DNA of 58,434 nucleotides, from positions 54,705 to 113,138 of the forward strand of contig NC_049981.1 in the NCBI RefSeq assembly GCF_000003815.2, given 5' to 3'. This document shows positions 10,750 to 22,046 of this stretch, one piece after another. Under the pieces are notes generated by a model. The model was not told the DNA's origin. It did not search any database and saw nothing but the letters and a program-made list of their open reading frames with translations. How positions within the stretch are numbered: position 1 is the stretch's first letter; each line of letters begins with the position of its first letter. The position numbers and the translations under genes were made by a program. This stretch comes from Branchiostoma floridae (lineage: Eukaryota; Chordata; Leptocardii; Amphioxiformes; Branchiostomatidae).

Positions 10750-11423
10750 GTTGTAAGCTGTACCGGTAGTTTTCTAGAATATCACTCAGCACAGAGTTAA
10801 AACTTGGTTCCGACACAAAAAGTTTGTACACTGTCAAATTTTAGTCTGTCCCACTGCAGTCTTCCACGGACCTTAAGTGACCTTTGTGATACGTCAAGTC
10901 CTACGAAATATGACGTACAACACGTATGAGGTCGCCTTTTTTCAAGCTGCTCCAGTAGGTGGTAAACCTGGTCGTCAGTCACTTACAAATCAGCGACGGA
11001 TGTTTTGTGTGTTCTTGTGGTCCGATGTCGCTACTCACAGCGTACTCCTATTGGGATATCTGAAAGATCAAGAAGAAATCATAATTTCAAAACCGCAAAA
11101 TTTATAAAACAACGTTTCAGGCGGAAACGTTCGACCAACTGAGGAATGAACAAAGTTGAAAGAGGTCGAATGAAACGGAATCTTCATTTCATGATGCTAC
11201 GATGTGAACTTGACATGACGCTATAAATGAAATCCCTAGCCTGGCTCATCAGTTGTGTTATCTTTCTTGGAGTCAATAGCGTTGCCATGGAGTATCGGGT
11301 TTCACTTCTCGGTGGCAACGTACGACTTTTTACAAATTTAAGAAAATATATACATTCAATTCTTACTAACACCTGCCATACCTTGCAATCGCTTCGTTTT
11401 TGGTATTGTATATGAAATACCAG
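10499..11423. repeat. Segmental duplicate of the GPCR 5' region (copy 1)
   Basis: Covers the first coding ~250 nt and ~670 bp upstream, and matches 39804-40721 in the same orientation with small indels. Homology ends at GAAATACCAG (11414-11423); in the other copy the same ten bases are followed directly by a hAT-like terminus. Confidence 0.88.
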
Positions 11424-11490
11424 TTCTTTTGAAAGTAACATGATTATTGAGAATAAAGTAACATGCCATGTGTGACTCTTAATTAATTTA

Positions 11491-11794
11491 AGGTGGGGTC
11501 ACACATGTGTATATATTCAAGTCCGTTTGAGGTGCGTACGATGCTCTTAGTCTCTACCAGGCTCCACAGGTCGCGGGAAAAATAGTGGACAAATATAGAT
11601 ACATAACCTGCCAGATGAGTTAGCTGACCGATAAGTATAGTTAGCGACCAGGCTAACTCGTCTGACATGTTACCTGTTTACGTTTGTCCAATTTCTAATA
11701 TTTTTACAATGGCCTGTGGAGCCTGGTGGAGGTAAATACTCTCATGCGCGCCTCATACGGACTTAAATATATATACGCAGGTGTGACCCCACCT
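11491..11794. mobile_element. MITE with long inverted repeats, TTA target duplication
   Basis: The element starts AGGTGGGGTCACAC and ends GTGTGACCCCACCT, with most of its 304 bp self-complementary (tctaccaggctccacagg on the left, cctgtggagcctggtgga on the right). It is flanked by TTA on both sides (11488-11490, 11795-11797). A 3-bp TTA duplication points to the PIF/Harbinger group; no coding capacity. Confidence 0.8.
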
Positions 11795-11799
11795 TTACC

Positions 11800-12227
11800 G
11801 TTCACACTTGTGCTAGTCCGCGTGAGTTCCTTACTGACATTTTAGCAAACAATCGTCCATTGTACTTATGCATCGTCTATGACTGACATGACTGTCACGG
11901 ATGCCAGGCTGTATTATGAAGAGCATAGCATAGACAATGCGTGACCTAGACCGTCAGAAAATGACGTTGCTCAGTAAAAAATATAGTTCGATGACTGAAT
12001 ACTTTTCTACGTTTTGTGGTTAAAATCACTTCATGATGTCTGGTTTGTTTCGAACTATCAACCAATGATTCAACAACTCCCCTAAAGAGCAACACTAGAA
12101 GTGGCCAATTCCGCGCTGTGGCTGTTTACGGTCTTTGAAAAAAGCTCCAAAGGCATATTGACCTTACATCAGCAGTTTAAAGGCCACGGAAGCAAATTAC
12201 CCTTACTTTCTCCATATAATCCACCTC
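11800..12227. other. No feature recognised
   Basis: No exon, repeat copy or RNA gene supported. Confidence 0.4.
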
Positions 12228-12490
12228 TAAGGAGGATGTTCCACGCAGAAAGCTTCTTTCCTTGAACCAAATCGTTATTGAAAACTTCCCCATGATTAAT
12301 ATTATTTCCCCGATGGGTACTTTTCAAGTCAAATGTGAACAAATATCTGATATTACAACACAGTAACCCAAAACTTTTTAGTGGCTCATTTGTTTTGTGG
12401 TAAATTTGAAGTACTGTAAATAAAAAAAAATATGGCCGCTTTACAACAAAGCCGAGTGGGGGGAGCTGTGCCACGAACAAGAATCAAACT
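12228..12490. repeat. Dispersed repeat, copy 1 (second copy at 47083-47352)
   Basis: About 265 bp shared in the same orientation with 47083-47352, starting CCTCTAAGGAGGATGTTCCA and ending in a ...GTGCCACGAACAAGAATCAAA segment, with few differences. No open frame is conserved, so it is a non-coding repeat family. Confidence 0.85.
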
Positions 12491-12501
12491 AGTTTCTAAA
12501 T

Positions 12502-12596
12502 GTGGGTTCAAACGTGCGTATATATTCAAGTCCGTATGAGGTCCGTATGGAAGTGTTAGTCTCTACCAGGCTCCACAGGTCACTGAAAACAAGAAA
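12502..12596. mobile_element. Left part of a split MITE related to 11491-11794
   Basis: Starts GTGGGTTCAAACGTGCG and continues with the ATATATTCAAGTCCGTATGA and TCTACCAGGCTCCACAGGTC blocks of the MITE at 11491. The family resemblance stops at about 12596, near the point where 14352-14574 takes up the rest of the element. Confidence 0.65.
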
Positions 12597-14351
12597 TCTT
12601 TTTAAAAAAGCTGTGCCTTGCCGCGTGGTAGGAATATCGTCAGGAAAAGGTAGGTCGGCACTTCAAGCCCGGAAAGGCAAAATGCTGTGCCTTGGCGTGC
12701 AGTAAGGATAATTTGCTTGTCTGCTAAATACGTATTATTAAAATTTTGACACTAGAAACCACGAAAATGAGAAAATCTTACGATTATATTTGAAAGGCAA
12801 CACTCTGAAAATACAAATGGCATTCTGTGCCCATCATCAACCCAAAATACGATCTTTTTCACGTGCACGTGTTTACGGTATAGGCCGCATGTAGCCAGTC
12901 ACAAGTATGCAAATGAGCTAACTATATTTAGTACCATGCAAACACCGCATGTGACCATGTTGGAACACGTTTTCAGCTGTGTTTGCCGACGAATTCCTGC
13001 CGTTAGGGAGAATTTGCGGCCTCAAAACTGATATCACAAGTGAAGCGAAGTTATAGTTGTTGTTTTACTTTCATTATTTTGAAAGAACTTTGTAGCGTCA
13101 TAGCGAGATCAACCGATATGTTTGGATGACATAGCGGCGCGGAAATATATGCTTCGACGGCGTGAATTTTGAGCAAAAATACCGCAGAATTATGGTTAGA
13201 AAACCCAAGGAGCTTTTATCCTTGGAAAACCCCACATTTTATTATTTCAGGGGTCCCTGGTCCAATTTAAAAGAAATAATAAGTGTACCGTCCAAAATAA
13301 GAACGTAGCGGGTGGATTCTGCGGCTGAAAAAAATAAACGTAACTGTTACCTAAACATGCACTCTTGAAAATGCAGACCAAAAAGTCCCAAAGGTGGGTT
13401 TTCATGGTTCTGGTCGCATGACGAAAATATTCTTATATCAAATGGATGTTATAAAAAGGTAAAAGGACAATTGAAAAAAAAAAACTTTCACTAGGCGGGT
13501 TCGAACCGGGGTCGGCAGTGTGGCGACTATTCACGCTAACCACTACGCCATGCTAACATTCCCAGTACCACCTCGTATTAACAGGTATCCAAATCTAAGG
13601 CATTGAATACGTCCGTTCATTCCAAGATTCAAAGATTCTAATGTCTAATCCTCCGAAAAATGTCTAAACAACTGTTACTTATGTGAAAAGTTTGTAATGA
13701 GACGAGAGCCTGGCAAAATAATGTCGGGAAAGGCATGTTACAAGCTCTGATTGGCTGGCTGGAATCTCGGTGTGTCAATAGCCTGTTTAGGCTATAGGCA
13801 CACTCAGTGTGTCAATAGCCACAGCGATATAACAAAATGATCCTAAATATTATCTATTGCGACTTCTCGTGTGACGTTTTGAGCTGGCGCTCTCCTAAAC
13901 TCACGTTAGCGTTTTGCTGCGGTCTCGGAAGGCCTCTCCAACGTTTTGATGACGTCATGGCTACTTATATATTCACATACAATTTATTAGCCTGATTTGG
14001 AAATTGTTTCATCTTTATGAATAGCTAATGCAATTCTTGTTGCGAGATAATGCACTTGATTTTATGTCACTCCAAATGAATTTGGAATTTTACCATACAA
14101 ACGCTTCATTTATTCAATGTAACCAAATATTAAATGCTTTTAGAACCGACCGCAAACAGAAACAAATACGTAAAATGGACGGTTTAAAATTCAACAGGGA
14201 TGTACCATTGTCTGCCTGAGCCGTCAAACTTGTCCATGAGAAAGGCGATTTGGAAGGGCCTTTGGAAGGGGCTTTGGAAGGGCTGGGTTAAAAGGTCCGT
14301 CCATTGATCCATGGAAAAAAGCTGGCGTAAAGCCTTGCCTGGCGGCAAGGC
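12597..14351. other. Unclassified segment between two MITE halves
   Basis: About 1.75 kb without coding signal. It holds a tRNA-like relic (13488-13556). Near its ends are GCCTTGCCGC (12614) and a hairpin GCCTTGCC-TGGC-GGCAAGGC (14332-14351). It may be an insertion into the MITE, but a target duplication is not clear. Confidence 0.4.
13488..13556 (-). tRNA. tRNA-like relic (Pol III box A and box B)
   Basis: Minus strand has a box-A-like GGCGTAGTGGTTAGCG (from 13549) and a perfect box B GGTTCGAACCC (13507-13497), spaced as in a tRNA gene, followed by a T-run that could act as a Pol III terminator. I could pair a 3-bp D stem (GCG/CGT), but the anticodon stem and acceptor stem do not close. It is therefore a tRNA pseudogene or the head of a tRNA-derived SINE rather than a working tRNA; no anticodon is assigned. 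Confidence 0.5.
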
Positions 14352-14574
14352 AAAAATAGTAGAAATTGGGCAAATACAGATAGATAACATGCCGAACGGT
14401 TAGCTGTCCGAGGGGGTATGGTTTGCGACCCAGCTAGCTCGTTTGATATGTTATCTGGCTATATTTGTCCAATTTCTACTTTTTTTTTCTATTGACCTGT
14501 GGAGCCTGGTAGAGGCTAAGACTTCCATACGTACCTCATACGGACTTGAATATATACGCACGTATGAACCCACC
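14352..14574. mobile_element. Right part of a split MITE related to 11491-11794
   Basis: Begins AAAAATAGTAGAAATTGGGC, contains the central inverted pair (ataacatgccgaacggttagct and agctcgtttgatatgttat), then CCTGTGGAGCCTGGTAGAGG, and ends CGTATGAACCCACC, the complement of the start at 12502. Together with 12502-12596 it makes one complete element. Confidence 0.65.
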
Positions 14575-15794
14575 CTTGCACGGACCCTAACTTACCTTTA
14601 TGAGTGCAATGTTGGGAAGAACTCAGTCTGTCCCTTGCATGATGATCACTGCACGATGTAGAACTCTCGTTTGTGAAGTGAGAAGGCCTGGCAGTGTTGG
14701 GGAACGTTTATACACCTCTTCACGAAAAAAAAAGCTTTTCGTTGAAGACGGTTAAGTCTTTTTCTTGTACTGAGTGAAAGTTACTCCTACTTCATGGCGC
14801 GATCTGTCGTGGCTCGTTGTTCGATTTCGATGTCGTAGATTTTTCAACTAGACAGTAACAGAAGCAACCGCCACTAATGAAAATGATCAGCAGGCCACAT
14901 GCACGTAAATCTCAAGAATAGCCTCAGTTTACGAAGACGACGATAACTGTGACCTAAGCAAGGTCTAAATGCGCCCAGGTATATTCTCTAATATCGCCTC
15001 CTTCTCGAATGAGTTGTTGAAGTGTGCCTTGTCGCGCAGGATCGCGCCAAGCTATTTCCTCTGACTCATCGACTTCGTGGAAAGTCTGACTGCAGACAGG
15101 TGGGCAGGTGGATTCTCAACACTGACTCCTTTGTTAACGGTGAAAGCAAAGCATTACCTTGAAGAATGTGGGCGAAGTTCATTTGCTCAAGCAAGTCATG
15201 TGAAACACCAAGTTATTTGTACTACATTCGTTCAACCAAGTCATGTGAAACGGCAAATCATGTGTACTACATTCGTTCAACCAAGTCATGTGTACTACCA
15301 CGTACGGCCCATTGACACTTGACTTGTGTGCATATTCAAGTCCTAGTATGAGATGCGTATTATCATATACTAGTACTAAGCGAAAACATCTCTACGCTGC
15401 AATTCGTGTCAAAATACCTACAGGGCACTTGCTAAAATCAACTCGAACCCAGGAGATCCCAGAACGTAAAAATACATGTACTTAATGTATCGCCACATTG
15501 CCTCTGTATATATGATGATTTAATTGCCATTTTCAAAATGAACGGCAACAATTACGATTACCCAGAACAGACAAGGAATCTTTAAGTTAGTATAACAGAT
15601 CGTACTGGCAAAGCATGTTCACAAGATCACAAGTGTCAACTGCAAATAAGATTTAATTAAGAGTCCATTGTCAGCTCCGACAAGCACCAAATGAATGACC
15701 GTGTGGGGAATCAAACTTTTTTTGGCATATAGGCATTTACATAAATGTAAAATTGGACTCTTTAGGTTCCCTATTCTCTAAAGTTTAAATGTAA
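14575..15794. other. Gene-poor stretch with a 45-bp tandem repeat
   Basis: No supported gene. At 15176-15300 the phrase ATTCGTTCAACCAAGTCATG recurs with a 45-bp period (15226, 15271), about 2.5 units. Confidence 0.5.
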
Positions 15795-16076
15795 AAGTAA
15801 TAGATTTGTTTTGAGATAAAAAAATTAGTCAGTGCTTGGAGGACAACTCTAGCCGAACATTATTTCTCTACTGGACATGCGTAAACTAATACTTCCCATA
15901 GTAACTCTACCACTCAAAGAATATGAGAGCCAATGTCCAAACGTTCCACTCAAATACTGCTTTATGTTGCTGAAAGAGACTAAACAGCACCGGGTCGTAT
16001 GTCCCAGATAACCTGTACCAGCCCCTGTCTTACCGTTGCAGACGTCATGTTCGACGAAGCAGTAGATATTTCAAAA
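15795..16076 (+). repeat. Duplicate of the LRR receptor gene's 5' flank
   Basis: About 280 bp match 21507-21815, which ends ~230 bp before the LRR receptor start codon at 22047. Shared blocks include GGACAA(C/T)T(C/T)TAGCCG, ACTGCTTTATGTTGCTGAAA and CAGATAACCTGTACCAGCCC. Identity is moderate with indels. No LRR coding sequence follows; instead the LINE begins at ~16121. Confidence 0.85.
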
Positions 16077-16120
16077 TGGGTAGCAGCTCTATTACTATAC
16101 GAGACTGACCTTATGTCTAC

Positions 16121-19100
16121 CTGGGGATAAAGTCAGAGTGGGGATAAAGTCAGACTGGGGATAAAGTCAGAGTGCTAACCTCCTAGTCGGTTTTCCCCGG
16201 GCAACGGCTGCTGCAATGACCCTGGGTTGCGATACCATCGGGGGTCGGGCGGAGCACTAGCAGGTCTACCTGTAGTGCTTCCCCCGCCCCTGGCAGGTTC
16301 AACCATGGTGGGACGGTTCCCAGGGGAGCTGCACCGCCTCAGTCCTCGATGGGCGGTATACAAATTCAGGCGGGGTTGTGCGATGGGTTAGCAACCCACC
16401 ACGTAAAAACAAACTTGCTACGAATCCTCACACATGGAACTTAAATAGGACTGACCCTAATGGATCTTTGACCATGGACCGGATGGACCTACGAGCTAAG
16501 TCTAAACAATCTGGAAGAATGAGAGTTGCAACTTGGAACGTTCTGTCGCTGAACAGGGTAGGCTCTCAGAAGTACGCTGGCCTGGCTCCGGCTCGCACAC
16601 TGCAAATGACTACAACTTCCTTTGGTCGGGAAGGGATGACGGCCAACACCGCCAAGGAGTTGCACTCGCCCTTGCCCCAACTGCCTCTCGTGCATTAGTC
16701 CACTGGAAACCAGTGAACAACAGACTGCTTCTCGCCCGCCTGCGCCACAGTCATGGAAGAATATCAGTCATCGTAGCCTATGCCCCAACCAACGTAGCAG
16801 CTGACGAGGAAAAGGACGAGTTCTTCACCCAGCTAAATGACCTTATGTCTACCATTTCCAGACATGACATTGTATGGATTCTTGGGGACCTTAATGCTAC
16901 CACCGGACCTGACAGGGCTGGGTACGAGTCTAGTCTCGGCCCCCATGGATCCGGCATCTGCAACAACAACGGCAAGAGACTCCTCGAGTTCTGCTCCAGC
17001 TTCCGACTACGGACCGAGCGTTCCTTCTACCCCCACAAGTCCATTCATAGCATGACATGGATTAGCAACGATGGGCAGACACGGAAAGAACTGGACCATA
17101 TCCTCACCAGGAGACGTTGGCATGCATCTACTGACTGCCGTGTCTACCGCAGCGCAGTGCTGGGAAACTCTGACCACAGGCTGCTTGCTATGACTGTCTG
17201 CCTTCGACTGCAAAAGAACCCTTCCAGTAAAGCTCAGCGTAAGGTTGACGTGTCTAGGTTGCGGTCACCTGAAGTTGAAACCCACTTCCAACTGGACCTC
17301 CAAAACCGCTTCACTGCTCTGTCTGCACATACAGATGAGGAGAACCCGGAAAAGCTCTGGGATGTTTTCAAGCAAAACGTCACAACCGCTGCAGTGCAGG
17401 TGCTTGGCCATAAGAGAAGGAAGAAGAAGGAAGACTTTCTCTCAGAGGAAACCCTTAGTGTCGTGGAGGCAAAAAGAGCAGCCAGACTGGAAGGAAACCG
17501 CAGTGAATGCAGACGCCTCAACGCCATCCGCAATAAGCTCCTACGCAAGGACAAGCAGAGATGGCTTGATGACCTAGCAGAAGAAGCGGAGATGGCTGCT
17601 CGCAGAGGAGATCAAGGGTCCGTCTACAGGACTCTAAGGACCCTCGCAGGGAGGACAACTCCACCTACTGCTTGTGTGAAAGCCATGGATGGAACAGTCC
17701 CAGACACCCCAGACCAACAGCTGGCAAGATGGAGGGAGCACTTCGAGAACCTGCTCAATCGACCAGCACCACCACCCTCCCCTCAGCTCGATGCACTAGC
17801 CGCCGCAGCCAGCGAGGACGACTCTGTTCCCCCCCCCCCCCCCCCCCCCACGCGAGAGGAAGTGGTCAAAGCCATACAGAAGCTGAAGCCTGGCCGGGCT
17901 GCAGGAGCTGACGGCATCACACCTGAACTGCTGCTCCACGGAGGCCCTGCACTAGCAGATCAGCTCTTACAACTGTTCACGGCCATCTGGAGCAGCGAGA
18001 CCATCCCGGAAGACTGGTTGCAAGGTGTCATCCTTCCCTTCTGGAAGAAAGGGTCAAAGGATCTCTGCAGCAACTACAGAGGAATTACCCTACTTAGTGT
18101 TCCCGGGAAGGTGTTTGCAAACGTCATCCTTGGAAGGCTGCGCCCACTCCTTCTTCGCAAACAGAGAAAGGAGCAGAGCGGCTTCACACCGGGTCGCTCG
18201 ACTGTTGACAGGATTTTAACTCTGCGACTGCTGGCCGAGAAGAGAAGAGAATTCCGGAGACCTCTCTTCGCAGCCTACGTTGATCTGAAGCAGGCCTTTG
18301 ATTCTGTTGACAGACAGGCCCTGTGGAAGATCCTCAAGACTCTTGGTGTTCCAGCAAAGCTTCTGACTCTCCTCTCTCTACTCTACTCCAACACCTCGTC
18401 CTCTGTGAGAGTAAATGGACAGATGTCTGACTCCTTCCATATCAACAGTGGTGTCCGCCAGGGTTGCGTCTTAGCACCATCTGTGTTTAATACAGCCATT
18501 GACTTTGTCATGAGCAGAACTGTGGCTCAGTGTGCCTGCGGTGCAAGCTATGGGAATGTCACTGTCACTGACTTGGATTATGCGGATGACGTGGCTATCC
18601 TAGCTGAAGTCATGGAAGCCCTCCAACTTGCCCTCCAGGCCATGGACACGGAAACCCATCCGCTGGGCCTGCAGGTCAGCTGGGGAAAGACCAAGGTCCA
18701 GAGCCTCAGCGACTACGAGCCTCCTCCACCAGGACTGGTAATCAACTCTAACCCGGTTGAAGCCGTTGACAAGTTCTGCTACCTTGGAGGCACCATAACA
18801 TCAGACTGCAAGAGCGACACAGACATCCAGCTCCGCATCGGCCGGGCCGCCGCGGCAATGGCCAGTCTGGACAGGGTTTGGACCAGCAGCAAGATCTCTG
18901 CGCAGACAAAGATAAGGCTCTACAACAGCCTCGTGCTGTCCATCCTTCTCTACGGGGCAGAGACTTGGACTCTCACTGCTGCCCAGGAGCGTCGACTCGA
19001 CGCCTTTGATACTAAGTGCCAAAGGAGAATCCTGGGGATCAGGTGGCATGACTATGTATCCAATGCCACCCTGCGCGAGACCACCAGTCAACCCCAACTG

Positions 19101-19400
19101 TCCAGTAAGGTGCGCCAGGCCCGTCTACGACTGTTTGGTCACATCGCCAGGACGGAGCCACCTCTGGAAACAGCTGCCCTTCTGAGGGAGCCGACCCCAC
19201 CCAACTGGTCCCGCCCCAGGGGCCGTCCCAGGCATACCTGGCAAGAACAACTGAAGGACGACCTGAGGGCTGCCGGCCTCGACCTTACCACCGCCTGGGT
19301 GCTGGCCCTCAACAGACCTATGTGGAGATCTGTGTGTGCAGGCGCTACGCTCCATCCCGGAGCATGCGGACCTGAGTGAGTGAGTGAGTGACTGACTAAA
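16121..19400 (+). mobile_element. RTE-like LINE, nearly full length
   Basis: The element starts with about three copies of a GGGGATAAAGTCAGA(G/C)T unit (16121-16172), then a GC-rich 5' region, then one long EN-RT open frame, and ends right after the stop in a GAGT simple repeat (19376-19392), as expected for RTE-type tails. One ORF with N-terminal endonuclease and no C-terminal zinc knuckle fits the RTE/Nimb side of the LINE tree; the exact clade needs a tree. Confidence 0.88.
16519..19379 (+). CDS. LINE endonuclease-reverse transcriptase (frame-disrupted at start)
   Basis: The protein nicks target DNA and copies the element RNA in place. The intact open frame runs 16533-19379 (948 codons). 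Endonuclease motifs: SEVRW (residues 12-16), VIVAYAPTN (79-87), GDLNA (118-122), SDHRLL (213-218). Reverse transcriptase: GRAAGADGITPELL (~452), NYRGITLLSVPGKV, EQSGFTPGRSTVDRI, AYVDLKQAFDSVD (~580), SGVRQGCVLAPSVF, LDYADDVAIL (YADD ~683), FCYLGGTI. The true N-terminus, MRVATWNVLSLN, lies in another frame at 16519-16554; about 25 expected residues are missing before SEVRW, so a deletion with frameshift separates the first endonuclease motif from the rest. A C-tract at ~17829-17850 encodes seven prolines between endonuclease and RT and is prone to slippage. Otherwise no stop interrupts it, so it is young. Confidence 0.9.
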
Positions 19401-20205
19401 ATCGCGCTCCTAGCGGCCCGCCCTACAGTTGCAGCCACGGGGTCATTTACCCCAGCCAGCGGGAGATTGTTAAACATAGGCTTTGTAGTATCCATAAAGA
19501 TATTTTTGCATCACGATTCAGTCTCCATGCAGGCAGGTGTTGTCGCTCGTTTACATGAGGCTTAGGGAAAAGGTTTTGTCCCGGTTACCCTAATGAATAA
19601 TCCGGTGATAAATTTTCATGCTGATCATAAGAATATGAACATACAATCTATACACTAAACATACAGCTCCTCAATATGTTTTCTTTCAACAATGTATAGT
19701 ATAGAACGTGGGTGTAGTTTGCTCTATATTATTGAATGAAGAAAATACAATGTAGCCTGATGTAACGCTTACGTTGCACATTTTACCCTTTTCTCAATAT
19801 GGTAAAGCCTAGAATCTACATATACTATGTTAGTACATAGCTCTTATACAACTTACATCACTTTGTCTTCCATTGTACCCGGCGTGAGAATTGCTGTGCA
19901 GTAAACATTGACGTGACTTGGCTTGACTTGATCATGAATGTTAATACCAGTCAAATAGCAATTTCCAGACAATCAACACCACACGGTGAATTCTGGGATT
20001 GTTTTTAACACTCCGCTTACGGATCAGCTACTGGAAGAAGATCTCCAAAAATGAAAATTTCTGTAAGCAGTGCTCGAGTCATTCTACACGATTCCCAGGC
20101 CAGGAAAGTACCAACTGGATCTATTCCGACTAAAATTGATTGAAAGGTATGTTTCTGCATGCGGAATTATTGTTAAATTATTATTGGTGTTTGCCAATAT
20201 GAATC
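19401..20205. other. Intergenic, no gene recognised
   Basis: AT-rich, with no open frame or repeat copy that I can support. Confidence 0.4.
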
Positions 20206-20815
20206 ATGCCCGTAGCCAGGGGGGGATTCGGGGTGGTTGGGTGGGGGCGGCTGGTGCGGAAGAACCCCCCCCCCCCCACACACACACACACGCGCGAGAA
20301 GGTCCGCTTTTTCACGCGAGAAGGTCCACTTTTTCATGTCCAAGATTTTTTTTCAAAGGCATAACTGATTTGCATTTTTCACTGATAGACATTTCATTCA
20401 ATCTTAGTGATTCTATCAGCAAAATTTGCCCCAGAAAGTGCAGGAAATAGCGTTTCAAAGGGTCCAGATTTCAAAATTTCCCCGGACCTCCATTGCGACG
20501 CCTCGCGCCTTTGGTGTCGGACATGGTGAAAATATGTCGGGGGAGTCGGCCTCAAAGACGTATGCCAAAAGCCTTGTGTATCTTAATAGAAATTCCATTA
20601 AACTTAGCCAACGAATTTTGCCCGTCAACATGCAGGAAATAGCGTTTCAGAGGGTCAAGATTTCAATTTTTCCGGGGAAGCGTGCCCCCGGACCCACTAG
20701 GCAGCTCACGCCTTCCGCGTGAGTCTCGCGCCTGCGGCGCTCGATGGTCCACAATTACTAAAAAGACACCCCACCCCCACCCCCACCCACCAAAATCCTG
20801 GCTACGGGCATGAAT
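20206..20815. mobile_element. Non-autonomous DNA transposon with ATGCCCGTAGCCAGG termini
   Basis: The left end reads ATGCCCGTAGCCAGG (near 20206) and the right end CCTGGCTACGGGCAT (near 20815), a 15-bp terminal inverted repeat. Inside are G-rich and C-rich tracts near both ends and two direct copies of CAGGAAATAGCGTTTCA about 193 bp apart (20441, 20634), followed by CCGGACC. Related internal sequence recurs at 42240-42690. No coding capacity. Superfamily undecided; the target duplication is unclear. Confidence 0.7.
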
Positions 20816-21506
20816 AACTTTCCTGGCTGTGAGCAAAGGTATATGGCTGTTTGACAATCTTCCACGCGAACAACTGTCTGAGGGAGAGTATGTTACTTCA
20901 GAGGAAAGGGCAAAGGCACTGGGCTATGATAACTTTATTCTATGACGTTGTACTCCTCGGAGAAATTCTGCCAGAACCAGAAAATTCTGATAGCCTGCAA
21001 CCTTAACTTGCAAGGCCACTGTGTGTTTGAAATGTTTTAAAAACCGGTCGTTGCTATTATTTTCTCACAAGGCATAAAATCTTATAGCAACATTCACAGC
21101 TCATTTGTTAACACTTTACAGTAGCTTAGTCTCATTGAATCTTATGTGATCTTGACTAGGAATCAAAGTCCTAAAATAAACGATTACAACGATTCCTAAA
21201 TGATAAGACGAATCTTATCAACAGCAGTTTTATATTTTCCATCTTTATACTGAGTTTGTTACCTGTAAACCCTTGTTACAAATGTCAGCAGAACGAGTAA
21301 ACAACCCCAATATTAATATTCAGGCAGCCAGCATTAGACAATCAAGACCATATCGCTAGCAGTAATTTAAACTCTTCAGGCTTCAAAGGAACAAGTACCG
21401 AAAACACGTACCATAAGTACAGGAGGGGGGACAAAGTCAAGCAGGACATATGGAAATGTTCAAAAAAATCTGACTCTCTTTGACACCACTTTGTGTGATT
21501 TTTAAA
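20816..21506. other. Intergenic, no gene recognised
   Basis: No exon or repeat supported. Confidence 0.4.
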
Positions 21507-21815
21507 GTGATAGATTTGATTTGAAGTAAAAAAAAAAACAGTGCTGGGAGGACAATTTTAGCCGGACATTATTTCTCTACTGTACATGTGTGAAACAAGA
21601 CTTCCAATAATAACTATGTTTTAGATCTACCGCAAATATGAGTGTCAATGTGCAAAATTAAGCTTTTCCACTCACATACTGCTTTATGTTGCTGAAAGAG
21701 ACTGAACAGCGACGGGTCGGAAGTGCCAGATAACCTGTACCAGCCCCCGTCTTACCGTCGCTGACGTAATTTGGCTCTAACGTCATGTTTGATGTAGCAG
21801 TAGATCTGTCCATTC
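21507..21815 (+). promoter_or_regulatory. Conserved 5' flank of the LRR receptor gene (duplicated upstream)
   Basis: Lies 230-540 bp before the chosen ATG and has a copy at 15795-16076. That it contains promoter or 5' UTR sequence is inferred from position only; I see no clear TATA box at a fixed distance from the gene. Confidence 0.5.
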
Positions 21816-22046
21816 CTAAAATGTTGGTTAATACCAATTTATTTAAAGTATCGGGTAGATAAAGTGATGCCCTCTTTCATAATGTCATTTCACAAGAACA
21901 CTGATGAACGTCTATGCTGTAATTTCATGCTGAGTGTTCCTTCTACAAACTCTGCAGACATCTTTTTGTCAAATTCAAGATCCAACACATTAAGTCGGGG
22001 TCAATTTACAGAGAAGATTTTCGTATTCTTAAGTTGGCAGGACACC

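Noticed and set aside
13488-13556. Functional tRNA gene
   Set aside because: Box A and box B are good, but acceptor and anticodon stems do not pair; kept as a tRNA-like relic only.
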